This document shows, in pieces, positions 13,290 through 25,310 of a stretch of DNA of 64,000 bases. The stretch covers positions 38,279,380 to 38,343,379 of the forward strand of contig NC_082700.1 in NCBI RefSeq assembly GCF_949987515.2. The letters are read 5' to 3'. The position numbers and the translations under genes were made by a program. Position 1 is the stretch's first letter. The number at the start of each line of letters is the position of its first letter. Below the pieces are notes generated by a model. It did not search any database. It saw only the letters and a list, made by a program, of their open reading frames with translations, and was not told the origin of the DNA. This DNA comes from Delphinus delphis (taxonomy: Eukaryota; Chordata; Mammalia; Artiodactyla; Delphinidae).

Positions 13290-13440
13290 GATAGCTTATA
13301 TTATATGGAGGAAGAAACTGAGACACAGAAAAGCTAAGTGAATTTACTTTAACATTAAACACATAACAAGTGGCAAAGCCAAGAGTTTTATTCAAGGTTT
13401 CTGCATCCTGTGAATCAAATGTTCTCTGGTACTCTTTCAA
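13290..13440 (-). repeat. MIR SINE fragment, minus strand
   Basis: The run GAGGAAGAAACTGAGACACAG, then AAGCTAAGTGAATTTACTT, then ACAAGTGGCAAAGCCAAGA matches the inverted MIR core (sense: CTCAGTTTCCTC and TGGCAGAGCC-type motifs). An old copy. Confidence 0.65.
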
Positions 13441-14012
13441 GAAAGAGAGATCTTAAATTATTCTTTGAGTTCTCTAGAAAGATAGACTCTACAAATTCCT
13501 TCCTGTTCTGATCCTGGGTACTAATATTTGTATCTAGTTGACTGCTGACCCCCCCCTCACTAGTCTCCCATGTACTTCATTCCTAGTTTCATTCAAACAA
13601 AAGGATGCAGACACATACACCCATGAACATACATATACACACATGCACCCTAATACTCACACATTCTTAGTCACTGCAGATACAAATGCTCCCAGACACG
13701 CCATAGACCTTTGCTACATAATCGTCAAACATTTGTGAGAAGCGGGATGCTGGTGAGCATATTCTGTCACTTCTGGAAAATCTTTATAAGAACCGAAATT
13801 ATTAAGAGCATTAAATCAGAATATAATTACTTAGATGGAATCAATGACTGTTGATATCAGGTGTTCAGGACTTGACAAAGGAAACTTCTCCATTCTAGGA
13901 ATGTACCACAGAGCAGAAAATTCATGCCAGCTGCTTGGTGCTTCCTACACCAAACACTGCACTGGAAATACAGTGCAATAAAAATCAAATGAGTGACAGT
14001 ATTCTCTTTGAT

Positions 14013-14016
<4 letters not shown>

Positions 14017-14055
<39 letters not shown>

Positions 14056-14061
14056 CGCGTG
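14017..14061. repeat. (GT)n(GC)n compound microsatellite
   Basis: About 15 GT units (14017-14046) run directly into about six GC units, giving an uninterrupted alternating purine-pyrimidine tract of ~43 bp. Such tracts are prone to length change and to Z-DNA. The surrounding DNA is AT-rich and shows nothing else. Confidence 0.95.
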
Positions 14062-16870
14062 CTTGTCCCGAACCTTCTAAAACATCATTAACTTCAGAAT
14101 AAAATTAAATAGATTACATTTTTCTTCTACATCAAACACATCCATTTATACTTTCCTCAGGATACAGCAGAATCCCTCTGATTGACCATAGGAATTTTTT
14201 TCCTGAAGACTCCTCAGCAATATATTTATAAACCAAGTAGAGTGAGATGTTGAGAGGCTGGATTCTCATTATTTCTTTTTCTTAATATTCTTTTGTTATG
14301 TAGACTCCATATATTCTGAGAACATTCTTATATCTTCTACTTTTTACTACAATGTGATTGGGTCAACTTTGCATATTAAATAAACAAAGAAGAAGAAGAC
14401 AAAGTAACATTTACAATGGAAATTAAACTTAGAAAATTTAAATAGGTAACATTCTATTCATAGCTAATGCAATTTTTACAGAGCTCTAAGGTGATTCCTT
14501 TTTTGAAGTAAGGGGGGTGAGATGGGAATTCAGTGAGCTGCAGTCAACATAACAGGGCTGGGAAATATTAGTTGATAGGAGCAGAAAAGATAGGTTTCCC
14601 TTTTGAAATTTTTAAAACCCTGAGCACATTCAGTGTGTGCTACCACTTAATGCATTGTCCAAGTATTTCCTGCACATCCAATTTTTATGAGAACCTTAAA
14701 AGGTTTCTAGTAGACAGTTTAATCACATTTCCTCTCACCACTTGCACATGTGCTTTTTGTATGGAGGTCATTGTCATAAAAAGGAAACTTGTTTGGCTTC
14801 TCAGTGTGCTTTTTCATTTCTTTCTTTTTTTCTGTCTTTTATTTTTTGGTGTGGGTCAGAGTATGGACGCCTAATAAATATATCAAAGCAGATAGCATTT
14901 ACGAGCATAAATAATTGCTTGATTTTGTCAAATATGAGCTATCGTTAATATGTGCAAAAAATATATTTCAATGTCTGTAGACTTGTCCTCACCTTCTTCC
15001 CTGCCCTCCAAAGGAATTAATGAGCGTGAACATTAATAGATGAATGACAGAGGGACAATTGCTCATAATCCCTAAAATATATGTGTAATCAGATGAAGTA
15101 ATCTTTTAAAAATGGTTTCATAAGATTTTCATGCTCATACTTCTTCAATAGCTTTCATACTATATATCCTAAATTTACAGATCAAAGGCTACAGGGAAGG
15201 AAAACAGAGGCCTGAAACCAAAAACCAAGCAGTGTCCTCCCCAGGTCTCCTTTTCCACCTGTAAATGTGCTTTTGTTGAAGTTTTTGCCACTGCTGTCAT
15301 TGACAGGGCATAAGAAAGTACTAGATCAAGATTTCTCTTCTTGAGAGAGATTTTATAACAGGTACAAAGGAGGAAATAAATTTTGGTCATTTTGTGCAAA
15401 CTACTCAAAATGATCTTTACGATCACAAATGGTGTTACTAGTTTAAATGACTGTATCCTTGGAATGAGAGCAGAATGCTAAGCAACATTACTTTTAGGTA
15501 AAATAAAAGTACATAAGCTGTTGGTTTGATATAGTATTCTCCAAGTCTGTTCAGGGCTGGAGCACAGCACAGGAATACAGTTCAGATAAAAGACCCTGTC
15601 TACAATTCATAAGGTGAATACTGGTTTCTTTTTAATGTAGATCATCAGAAAGCAGAAGCAAATTTCTCAGTTTAACCAGATAACTACCAATTAATCGTGT
15701 AAGAATATAAGCCACACTTTGTCAAAAGACCAGATTATACATCACTTAGGAACATGATGGAGCACAATGCAATTTTCAGTTTTCTTTTTATTCCACTACC
15801 AGGAATTATAAAGATTTTGCATGATACACTTAATGTGAAAATTCACTACATCATTATACTTCAGTATGTCTCAATATGACCCTTATTGTGAAGACTAGGT
15901 AATATAAAAATAAATATACAGCACACAATAATTGACCCATTCCAAAAAGCTCAAATGAATATGAATTATTCAATTTAACTGAAAAGATAAGATATAGTGT
16001 TGTAAGTTATGACTAGTAACATGAAAAAATGTTACTAATATAACATATGTAGTAAATTTAGTTTGGAAAAAATCAAAACTTACTCTGTGAAGTTTGGCCA
16101 AAATATTTTGTAACTAAAATTTTGATAGTATGAGTTTTAAAGATTTTTCTGTATAATATTAAAGAGAAAAAAGAAAAAAAAATGAAGCATTGTTCCTTGG
16201 TTAAAAAGTAATCTGCTTAAAGGTAAATACATTAAAAATATCATAGTTACACCCACAATTTATGTATTCAATATGGAAATTATTCTCTGTCAAAAAAAAT
16301 TTTAAACACAGAAGATGGAGTCAAGAGGTTTTTTGTTTTTTGTTTATTTTTAACTGTCCACGACTGTGAAACTATAAACCTACTGTGTCCTGATACAGAA
16401 GGATCATGAACTGTGTAAACACAGAGCCACAGTATCAGTTACCACCATCTTCATCATCACCAGAATCCCACCACCTTGTCACAATAAAGGCCACTGAAGT
16501 CTCCTTCAAGGTGGAGAAGTTCACAGCACTTCTCCTCCAAGTTTTATATTTTAAAAATAAGATAATTGAGATCCTAAGAGCTCACCTGTCAAGGCCGCAC
16601 AGCAAATGTGTAGGAAACTTAGAAGGAGCCCAGGGCTCATGACTTCTAGTCTAAATGTTCTTTCCATATGATTATAAGCAGAGAGACTAAATACTGTAAC
16701 GACGCTTCTCTTTCCTAATGCTTTCCCACTCCTACTCCTTTGTGGCAGGGGTGCAGTTTAGGCGATATGGATTCAAAGAGGATTTCTAATAAAAGAATTT
16801 AATTGATGGTGATTACTTTGCCTACTTATTTTAAATTTCTAGCTAACAAATGTGCATTCACTATTTATTT
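14062..16870. other. AT-rich intergenic DNA, no gene seen
   Basis: No recognisable gene. The longest frames (14572-14874, 15175-15426, 16406-16642) are under 101 codons and show no domain. No young repeat is seen. Confidence 0.6.
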
Positions 16871-16875
16871 CACTA

Positions 16876-17257
16876 TTATGCACTGAATTGTGCTCCCTCA
16901 AAATATATACGTTGAAGTCCTAACCGCTATTAAATCAGAAGGTGACCATATTTGGAGATAGGATCTTTAAGGATATAATTAAGTTAAATGAGGGCATTAA
17001 AGTGGGCCTTAATCAAATAAGGATGGTGTCCTCTTAAGAAAAGGAGATTGGGGTACTGATACACTCAGAGTGTAGATTATGTGAAGATAAGTATATGAAG
17101 ATTACCTATAAGCCAAGGAGAACGGCCTCAGAAGAAACCAAGCCTGCCAGCACCTTGATCTTAAACTTCTAGCCTCCAGAATTGTGAGAAAATAAATATC
17201 TGTTGTTTAAGCCACCTGGTTTGTGGTCTTTGTAATAGCAGGCCTAACAAGCTAATG
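16876..17257 (+). mobile_element. MLT1-type LTR (ERVL-MaLR family), solo, old
   Basis: The order of blocks is that of an MLT1 long terminal repeat: a start near CTGAATTGTGCTCCC, GTTGAAGTCCTAACC, GACCATATTTGGAGATAGG, GGGCCTTAATC, GGTGTCCTCTTAAGAA, CAAGCCTGCCAGCACCTTGA, GCCTCCAGAATTGTGAGA with an AATAAA (~17190), TGTTGTTTAAGCCACCTGG, and an end near CTAATG. The copy is shorter than usual in its middle. CACTA lies at both edges (16871-16875 and 17258-17262) and may be the 5-bp target-site duplication of this family. No internal retroviral coding sequence flanks it. Confidence 0.8.
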
Positions 17258-17479
17258 CACTAGGCACTAGACAGTCTTATGAAAACTTTATCTACATTGT
17301 GTCATTCAGAGCTTGTCATATCAATTCTTGTGGAAATGCTAAGATAATTTCCCCAAATAGAGACTTTATTCTTTTCCTTGGAAAAGCAACCATCTAAGAG
17401 TCAAGGGAGAACAGTGATACCCAAAAATCTCTCTTTAGAAAGGCCATCCTAATGTTACTTGAACACACTGTCCTAGTCT

Positions 17480-17690
17480 AGTCCTGTTAGTCTACTTAAG
17501 TCTCTTGTGTGATCTTCTTTTAAGAAGCTCCTTACATTGTGTTTTACTGAGTCTTTTTGTGTCTATCACTCCTCAAAGAATATTAGCTTGTGTAAAATAA
17601 AGACTATCCCCAAGCACTTAGCACAAACAAATTGTAGTGTGTGGCACGTGTAGGTACTTGATAAATGCTCATGGAATTACACTGAAACTT
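17480..17690 (+). repeat. L2 LINE 3' end fragment
   Basis: The tail of this stretch reads CCCCAAGCACTTAGCACA, then GTAGGTACTTGATAAATGCTC, which is the usual 3' end shared by L2 and MIR elements. The ~150 bp before it have the L2-type order (AAGCTCCTTA, then a TTTGTGTCTATC-like stretch). Old and diverged. Confidence 0.5.
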
Positions 17691-20409
17691 CTTTGTAATG
17701 CTGATCTGAGTACCTATGCTATGTAACTGGCTGCCTTAGTAGTGAAACAGTCTTATAACATGATCTTTTAAGCACCTCAATAATTACATTTGCTTGGATG
17801 GTCTCCAGAAAAGACTAATTCATGCCAATGTTATTATAGTGAAATTCCACAACGGTAATTCTGGTTCTTGGTTGCAGAGATCATCCTTGGTACCTAAAGC
17901 TAATTAACATAGCAATAGAAATCTTAATCCATGCATTTTACAAGTGGAAAACCCAATTAGAGTGATGCAATATTAATTAGAAGAAAATAAGAAGTTTGGA
18001 TTGAGAACCTGGTAACAGCATGAATTATGAATATGGAGGGAGATGTAAGGCAGGGAGTGAAGCGGTTCCTGTCCACACAAGGCATTAGAGCTTCAAACAA
18101 TTACTCAAGACACTCTGAGAGTTATTGTGAGAGTATTTCTAACTTCTTTTAGCTCATCTAAAGAGGGAAGATACAACATAAAAAAGTGGTGATTAATTCT
18201 TTTCTCACAAATACTACACAGTTGTTGAGGAAAGGAACAGAGAAATTGTGCCCAGGGGAAATCACTTGAGAAACAGTGCTTCCCCACTGCTCAGGCAAGG
18301 CGGGAACCACGTGTGATGCTAAAGCCGCATGAGGGAACTGGTTTCCTAGGGGAAGTTCATTATGTCACTTAATGGAACTTCTCCAGGAAAATCAAGTTTG
18401 GAAAGCAAAATAGTATTTGGCAACATAATAGTGTAATGCAGGTATTAACATTGCCATTGCTGTTTTATTCAGATGATTATGTGTAGATAATAAGTAAATG
18501 AAGCCCTGCAAGGAATAAATGGTGATTAAATTACCATATCTAGAAGCAAAGATTTATTTTGAGAATTATCATAGAAAACTGTTAGGAAATATATTTTAAG
18601 GTCTTATCTATATATTTTATTACATAATATTATAATATGTCTGTGTGTTATAAAGAATTTGATAAAGAGAATATTTAAAATTTTTTTCTTTTTTAAATAT
18701 TAAAAAAATTTAAAAGCAACCAAATATGCTATTAATGAAAGAGGCATTGAATGTGTGATAAGAATAAGGAAATAACATTAAAGAATTGACTTGACAAGGT
18801 TAAATAGGGAATCAACAATTAACAACCGATGACTACATAATCATGTTAACCTCCAATTCAGAAATGAATGGGGAAGTGAAGATAAAGACTATTGTACAGG
18901 GGACAACAAACTGTTAGACTCCAGTGTGACTTAGTTAAATCAAATTTCTGCATTGTGGCCCCTCCACATAGGGCTCCAAAAAGAACACATACAGAATTCT
19001 CAAAATATTAAATGATTGCATATTAGGGAAAACATTTTATGAGGTACATATTATAGATGCAGTAGATAGACACAAGTGTAAAGGAAGGCTTTGAGGACTC
19101 AATATGAGAAAGTGAATTATTTTGACCGTTGGAAGCAAATTTTGATTTTTTTTAAAAAAATGGCTTGCATGAAGAATATTTAGAAGTCACATTTTAATAT
19201 TTTTGAATGAACTATCATCATAGCACTCTATTTCTTAGTCCATTTAAAATCATTTAAGAATAAAATATTGATAGTTGAATCAAACTGACAAAATAAAACT
19301 CACTTGTAACCAGTGATGCCTTTTAGTTTTCTGATTTATATTCTTCCTAGTTCTTATGTCACAATTTCAGATCATTTCCTGAAATTTTTAATGTTTTACA
19401 AAAAATATGTTTATATTTGTGCCTTTCATTTATATATTCATGCTATTTGCCAGTTTTGAAAAGTATTAAGGGTTTATGTGCTATATCCCAGCATGCTGGT
19501 TTGCCCTGTGGGATATTGCATTTCATTCTACTAATCCAAATCCCTACACACTTATGTAATAATACAGCTACACAAACCAACTCGGAATTCTGAGCTCTCT
19601 AACTCTGAGCAGTGAAATTCTTCTAACAATTAGCACACCTATAGATATTTCTTTTTTATTTTCTACATATGTGCATACTTAATGTGTGTATGTATATTCA
19701 TGCATGCATAATTTTCATATATGTATCAATAATATAATTTTCAAAATGTTTATGAGATTGATTATACACATTTCCAGATTATACTGTTGTTTTTGTTTTT
19801 CATTAGTACATGGTGACATTCCTTACATATTTTCTTTAAATGAAGAGCTTCCCTAGTACACTTAAATACTAACAGAATCTCATTTTAAGTAACATTACTC
19901 AAAACTCTTACCTTGTGTTCAGACTTAATTATAAAAAGGAGCTGATTGAAAATGTGTATAAAATGAAGACACTGTATTTTTTACATTTTTCTCTTCACAT
20001 AAGCATGTGGTTACCTATGTAATATATTTACAAACAATAAAATGGTGGAGAAAATACTTTGAATTGGGAAGTTTTTACTGTCTTCAAAGCAGTATTACAT
20101 GAAAAGGTAATTTTTTTTTTTACATCAATCCTGCTCTGTCTGTATTTGAGATAAACATAAATATATATTAAAATCTAACAATTTGATTGAATGAGGGCTA
20201 AGAACAGTGGCTTATAAAGTAAACGTTTTCTTAAATGATGCATTTCCTGGGAGAAACAGATGGCTACTTATTCATAGATTGGCGACCACAACTGAGTTCT
20301 CACCCAAAGGAATTTCCAGAAGCTTTTTAAGTAATACAAGTTGAAAACTAGTATTGAATGAAAGAGTAAGTAGACATTGGTCAAACATCTTCAGGATAAA
20401 GTAAAATTT
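17691..20409. other. AT-rich intergenic DNA, no gene seen
   Basis: No gene, splice-site-framed exon or intact element was recognised. Long runs of A and T occur near 18680-18715 and 19145-19165. Confidence 0.6.
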
Positions 20410-20424
20410 AAGAATGGCTGTCTG

Positions 20425-20614
20425 GGGCTTCCCTGGTGGCGCAGTGGTTGCGAGTCCACCTTCCGATGCAGGGGACACGGGTTCGTGCCCTGGTCCGGGA
20501 AGATACCACATGCCGCGGAGCGGTTGGGCACGTGAGCCATGGCCGCTGAGCCTGCGCGTCCAGAGCCTGTGCTCCATAACGGGAGAGGCCGCAACAGTGA
20601 GAGGCCCGCGTATC

Positions 20615-20637
<23 letters not shown>
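20425..20637 (+). mobile_element. CHR-type tRNA-derived SINE, short (deleted) form, copy 1
   Basis: This is a non-autonomous element mobilised by L1. It starts GGGCTTCCCTGGTGGCGCAG and keeps RNA polymerase III box A (20437-20447, TGGCGCAGTGG) and box B (20480-20490, GGTTCGTGCCC) from its tRNA ancestor. The body ends GTATCGC followed by a pure A-run. A perfect 15-bp target-site duplication, AAGAATGGCTGTCTG, lies at 20410-20424 and 20638-20652. It lacks the ~69-bp segment seen in the copy at 37388-37672. The perfect duplication and clean tail suggest a fairly young insertion. Confidence 0.95.
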
Positions 20638-20645
<8 letters not shown>

Positions 20646-21074
20646 CTGTCTGTAAGATTACAGGTTTTTGTAGGTGGTCTCTCTTTTCTCTAATGTTTCC
20701 TTGTTTTCTTGACCTTCCTGCTTTAATTCTGTGCCAATATGACTGTGTGCTTTTGGAGTCTGACCTATGGTTGAAAGCTCATTGCGGGACTAGGTAAAAC
20801 GGGAGAATCCTATATCTTTTACCTTTCTTTAAAACATAAAATTATTAAATGTTATCTATGTGTTAAGTACTGCATTTAAACACCAGACAACAGTTTCATG
20901 AAATAGGCTATAGCTAGTAAATTGGAAAGAATTGTGGAGATACATTAGTACATTTTTGTTGATTACTGGAATCCACTTCACCCTCATTAATAAAACAGTA
21001 ATAGAACAGTATGATTGCAGATATTTGAGTCCTTTAGCCATGCCAGAGAATTCACCTTTGAGTTTTTTAACCAA

Positions 21075-21240
21075 TCAGCTTTGTGACATTATTGTTTAAT
21101 CACCCTATGCCTCAGTTTTCTTACATATTAAAATGGGAATGTAGATTGTATACATTATATTGAGTGGTTATGAAGATTAAAAAGAAGATTAATGCATCTG
21201 AATTACTTAAAACTATATCTGGCACATAGTAATCAATATG
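21075..21240 (+). repeat. MIR SINE fragment
   Basis: CTTTGTGACATTATTG, CCTATGCCTCAGTTTTCTTACAT, AAAATGGGAATGTAGA, GGTTATGAAGATTAA and CTGGCACATAGTAATCAA appear in the order of a sense MIR element. Diverged but clear. Confidence 0.75.
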
Positions 21241-23671
21241 ATCTATAATCATAAGCTTTTGCTTTTAATTTGGATATTAAAATAGCTCCAATCATATAGA
21301 ACTAAATATGTCTATTGTCTTAGTTAAAATGGGATCTTTATTCAATTTACAAAATGGAAATATTTGAAAACAAAATTTTCAGAAATAACTCTGTTTTGAA
21401 ACACAGTTTACATATAATTATGTACCCAACTGAAGGATGTGCTATGTTTTTCTCATTTCACTTGTTCTTCATAGTCGAGGTTTGGTACATATAATTAGCT
21501 GTCAAGCATGTGCCAATTATGCAACTGCTTATGTGTATTAACCAGGTGTAGCATACCTTAAATATTAATTCTATGAATTTGAAGAAATTATATGAATTAT
21601 GACATTCTCTGCTCTTCAGATAATGGCCATACAATAGTTTATCTACTCACCAGTGATTTATTATTTTTGAATTGTGCATATTTTTTACTTATCAGAACCA
21701 TTAATTATGTTATATCCTCAGTTTCTGACTTGAGCATAAATATTCTCAGCTCTTTCATACTCTAGTGATGCTAGAGGAATATCAGTTAAGATATAGCTAA
21801 AAAGTGATAAACATGCACTTCTAGTTCTATTTACTTCTAAACATTTAATCATATAATGAGGGTTTTTATAAGATGAAAAAATAAATGAGTTAGTAAAACA
21901 TGACCAATGCAATAATAGTAGTCTTGGTAGTGTTATCCTTTTCCCAAGGAGAATGGAAGGGGGATGTAATTTGATTGGCAGTATCCCCAGAGGGAAAGCT
22001 AACCTGTAAAACTGAGGACTGTCAAGTTCCTCATATCTAATAAAAGACTGGCAAATTAGAGTTATCAGCAGCACTAGCAATAGGAACAGATTGCATTATA
22101 AATCATCATATCATTGACAGACAATTACATCCAGAAATTTCCAAGCATGGGGTGGTACAGTGTTCGTCCATCAACAAAGTTATTCAAGCCAAAAGCTCAG
22201 TGAGGATGTGAATATAAGGAAGTTGCTTCTGGGTGAATGCTGGATTTATTTCTCCTATTACCTTCTTCCCACACCTCTCCTGTAGTCATGAAAATTAAAG
22301 ATAGAAAATACCTATTAGCACTCCTGGAGTCTGCTCTCCCTGCCCATTCACAAGCAATTCAAATGTACTATCTTTCTTTCTTAGGTTAGGAGGGGGATAA
22401 AAGTCTTTGTCAAAAGAAGGCAGAGAAGTAGTTCTGGAGTTGACAAAGAACTAACTGATCAATATTTTTATTCCAAACATGACACTTGACATTTGCATCT
22501 AGATATATATTTTATCTATTCTAAAACATTTTGGTAAAATAGTAAATCAATTTTTTTTGATAAATTATATGTTTGCATCACATTTAATTTCTGCACAATC
22601 ACTTCATCAGTGCATAATCAATCACAAGACTGAGTGTAATATAATAAATTGAAGAGATGGCATTGTCTCTGTTCATGAAAGGAAAACAAATATTGGTATT
22701 CCTTACACATGAGACAATTTAACTCAAGAAACAAGTCATCTCAAAGAGTAGTTGACAAAGTTTATGTAACATTTACAAAGTTACAAAGTTTACACATTTT
22801 ATTTTCTCAATAGTGATATTCATGTGGCAACATTTTGGACTTAATAGTTCCATAAATCGCTTAGTATATGAAAACTACTATCGATAACCTGAGTAAATTA
22901 CTGTTAGAACTATTGTTATTAAGATTATTTTGTATATTTCCCCTGCAGTTTTGCCAACCACCCAGCCCAGCTCAACTGCACTCAAAACAGGAAGCATTCA
23001 CATAATAACCTACCTTGTATTAAAATATATTTTCTACATGTGGTCTTCCCTTGAGGTCTGAAAATCTGAAAGAGAGATACTATGTTTTACTTAGTCTTTT
23101 CAATTCTTCCAGTACGTTTGAATATGTGCTTTGCTTCTGCTTTATGCAAAACACATATTTGTGTAATGTGTGTGTATTCATGTGGCAAATTTTTAGCTTT
23201 GTTAGTTCTTCCACTGAAATTGGCTTTGTCTTATGCAGTTTTGGTAAAATAAAGATTGCTTACCTAATGTGAGAGGACCAGATGCAATAAATATAACCTA
23301 ACTTTGTCAACTGGATAAGCCAACAGAAACTGCTCAAGGTAACTGAGATGTCTGCCTTATAAAGGGAGCTATTCTGAATCGAACTCTGGTTTTGTCTTTA
23401 AAAATATCTCATTTCTTATATAAATACAATCTCTGCCTCCATAGTTACTATAATTAAAGGTAGTTAAGAATATTGAATTTTAAAATGCTATCCAATATTC
23501 TAAATTTATTCACTTTGAAAATATAGCAATTATCTGAAGCCTTTTAACTGACATTTTCTGGTTTACCAGAGAATTCTCTGACATAACTCTACAATCTGCT
23601 CTAGGATTATGTTTTTCAGGTAGAGATATTTTCCAGCTGAACTAAGAACTTACATTAGTTTGTTGAGTATA
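21241..23671. other. AT-rich intergenic DNA, no gene seen
   Basis: No recognisable gene. The frame at 22080-21718 (120 codons, minus) has no domain or family likeness. A conserved element cannot be excluded without alignment. Confidence 0.6.
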
Positions 23672-23685
23672 TTTTTTAGGGTTTT

Positions 23686-23901
23686 TTTTTTTTTTTTTTT
23701 TTTTTTTTTGTGATACACGGGCCTCTCACTGTTGTGGCCTCTCCCGTTGCGGAGCACAGGCTCCGGACGCACAGGATCAGCGGCCATGGCTCACGGGCCC
23801 AGCCGCTCCGCAGCATGTGGGATCCTCCCGGACCAGGGCACGAACCCGCGTCCCCCGCACCGGCAGGCGGACTCTCAACCACTGCGCCACCAGGGAAGCC
23901 C
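23686..23901 (-). mobile_element. CHR-type SINE, short form, copy 2 (minus)
   Basis: The reverse complement of the same SINE: T-run at 23682-23709, then the body ending CACCAGGGAAGCCC at 23901. Boxes A and B are present in reverse orientation. The duplication TTTTTTAGGGTTTT flanks it (23672-23685 and 23902-23915, 14 bp, identical). It carries the same internal deletion as the other short copies. Confidence 0.95.
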
Positions 23902-23915
23902 TTTTTTAGGGTTTT

Positions 23916-25139
23916 AATACAGAGTGAAATAAAGTACAAACCTCCATCAATCTTACCCAAAGAGAAGGCCTCCATTTCTGAACTCTGAAATTCATTCTCT
24001 GATAGTTTTATGTAAATAAAGGTCTTGCAGATTCCAAGAATAACCCTAATAATCTGGATTTACCATAATTGTGAGGCAGTCATATAAAGAGTCATTTTTT
24101 AAAGACTGATTGAAAATATATAAGCATTCAGGAGGTTATTGTTTTAGGATACCTTTGATTTTGGAAAGGAGTTGTTTTTTGCCCTGAAAATCATGGCTCA
24201 CTGCAAACAGAAATCCACTCAAAAGAATTGATTTGGAACACAAACTGCTATGTAATTTTCAATATATTCATGTTACATAAGTGCAGAAGGCTGCATGATT
24301 TTACATTACATTGGTTGAGGATTGGGGATTTGTGTTTTATTTCTGCTTCAACAATTGCCTGTTAAAAAGATGATGAATTGTGAGGTGGTTACAGGCTTTA
24401 ATTTTTTGAGTGAATGAAGGGATTGTATTTATAGAAGGTCATTCAGCTCCTGTGGGGAAGGTTATTAATATAAGAAATTATGTGCTGAGGTAAACCACCT
24501 CAATCAGACAGTGAAATTCATCATTCAATACTTGTTTAGGGACATGCAAAATACACTGTAAATTGAGTGTCTCCCTTTCAAGGAGATTAATGTTACAGCT
24601 CAGGAATTTTCAGAAAGTTGTGATAAGAGTCTTGAGGATTAGTGACAATCAAAATACAGTTAATTTTTCCTTTATCTACCCGGAGGTCAAATCCACTTGA
24701 GGATATCTCCTTTCATTCTTGTTCTGCCTATTTTGCTTGAAACACAGGGAAAATGGCTGTCTATCCCACCCATCCCCAAGTAAAAGTGAAAAGTACACAT
24801 CTTTAAATATGTGGGTTCATTAAGTCAAGTCTTTACAAGGCAAAGAATAAGTAAATATACATTGTGTTTAGATATCAAGTATATGTATTTCTGAATAATA
24901 GTCTGCTTGGAACAGTGTAGAAAGGGTCACAGACAGCATATTATTTAGGTTATTCTAAAGAGCAAGCATATTATCAATTATATGAATATGTTTAAGAACT
25001 CAAAGAATGTTAAAAATATTGTCCTAATTTGTTGTTTTGAAAAATGAACACCATTCTAGGTTTAAAACTCAATAAGGAATAAATGGATCATGTTATATAT
25101 AATTTTAAATGTTGATATTAATACAACCTGACTTTAGAT
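23916..25139. other. AT-rich intergenic DNA, no gene seen
   Basis: Nothing recognisable. No open frame of note. Confidence 0.55.
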
Positions 25140-25310
25140 AACCCCTTATACTTCTCAAATTCTTTACACTTAATTATCTCATTTAAGCCTCCTAACCACC
25201 TTCCCTGACAGGCAAGAGAGGGTTATATTATCCCCATGGGGACACAACCACTTTCTCATGGTTTTACAGTGAATACAGTGCTTTTTTCCACTGGACCATT
25301 CTGAAGACTA
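25140..25310 (-). repeat. MIR-type fragment, minus strand
   Basis: CTTAATTATCTCATTTAAGCCTCCTAACCACC, split by TATTATCCCCATGGGGACA and followed by CTCATGGTTTTACAG, follows the inverted MIR order (a CATTTAATCCTC-type run, then TTATCCCC, then a run that in full copies reads CACACAG). Diverged. Confidence 0.55.

Noticed and set aside
20425..20500. tRNA gene candidate (box A and box B present)
   Set aside because: The boxes belong to a tRNA-derived SINE. The sequence does not fold into a full cloverleaf and is repeated seven times with SINE tails and target-site duplications.
20414..20797. 127-codon open frame
   Set aside because: Runs through the SINE at 20425-20637 and its A-tail. The same peptide pieces appear at the other SINE copies, so it is a repeat-derived frame.
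21718..22080. 120-codon open frame on the minus strand
   Set aside because: No recognisable domain, and a composition typical of translated AT-rich intergenic DNA.
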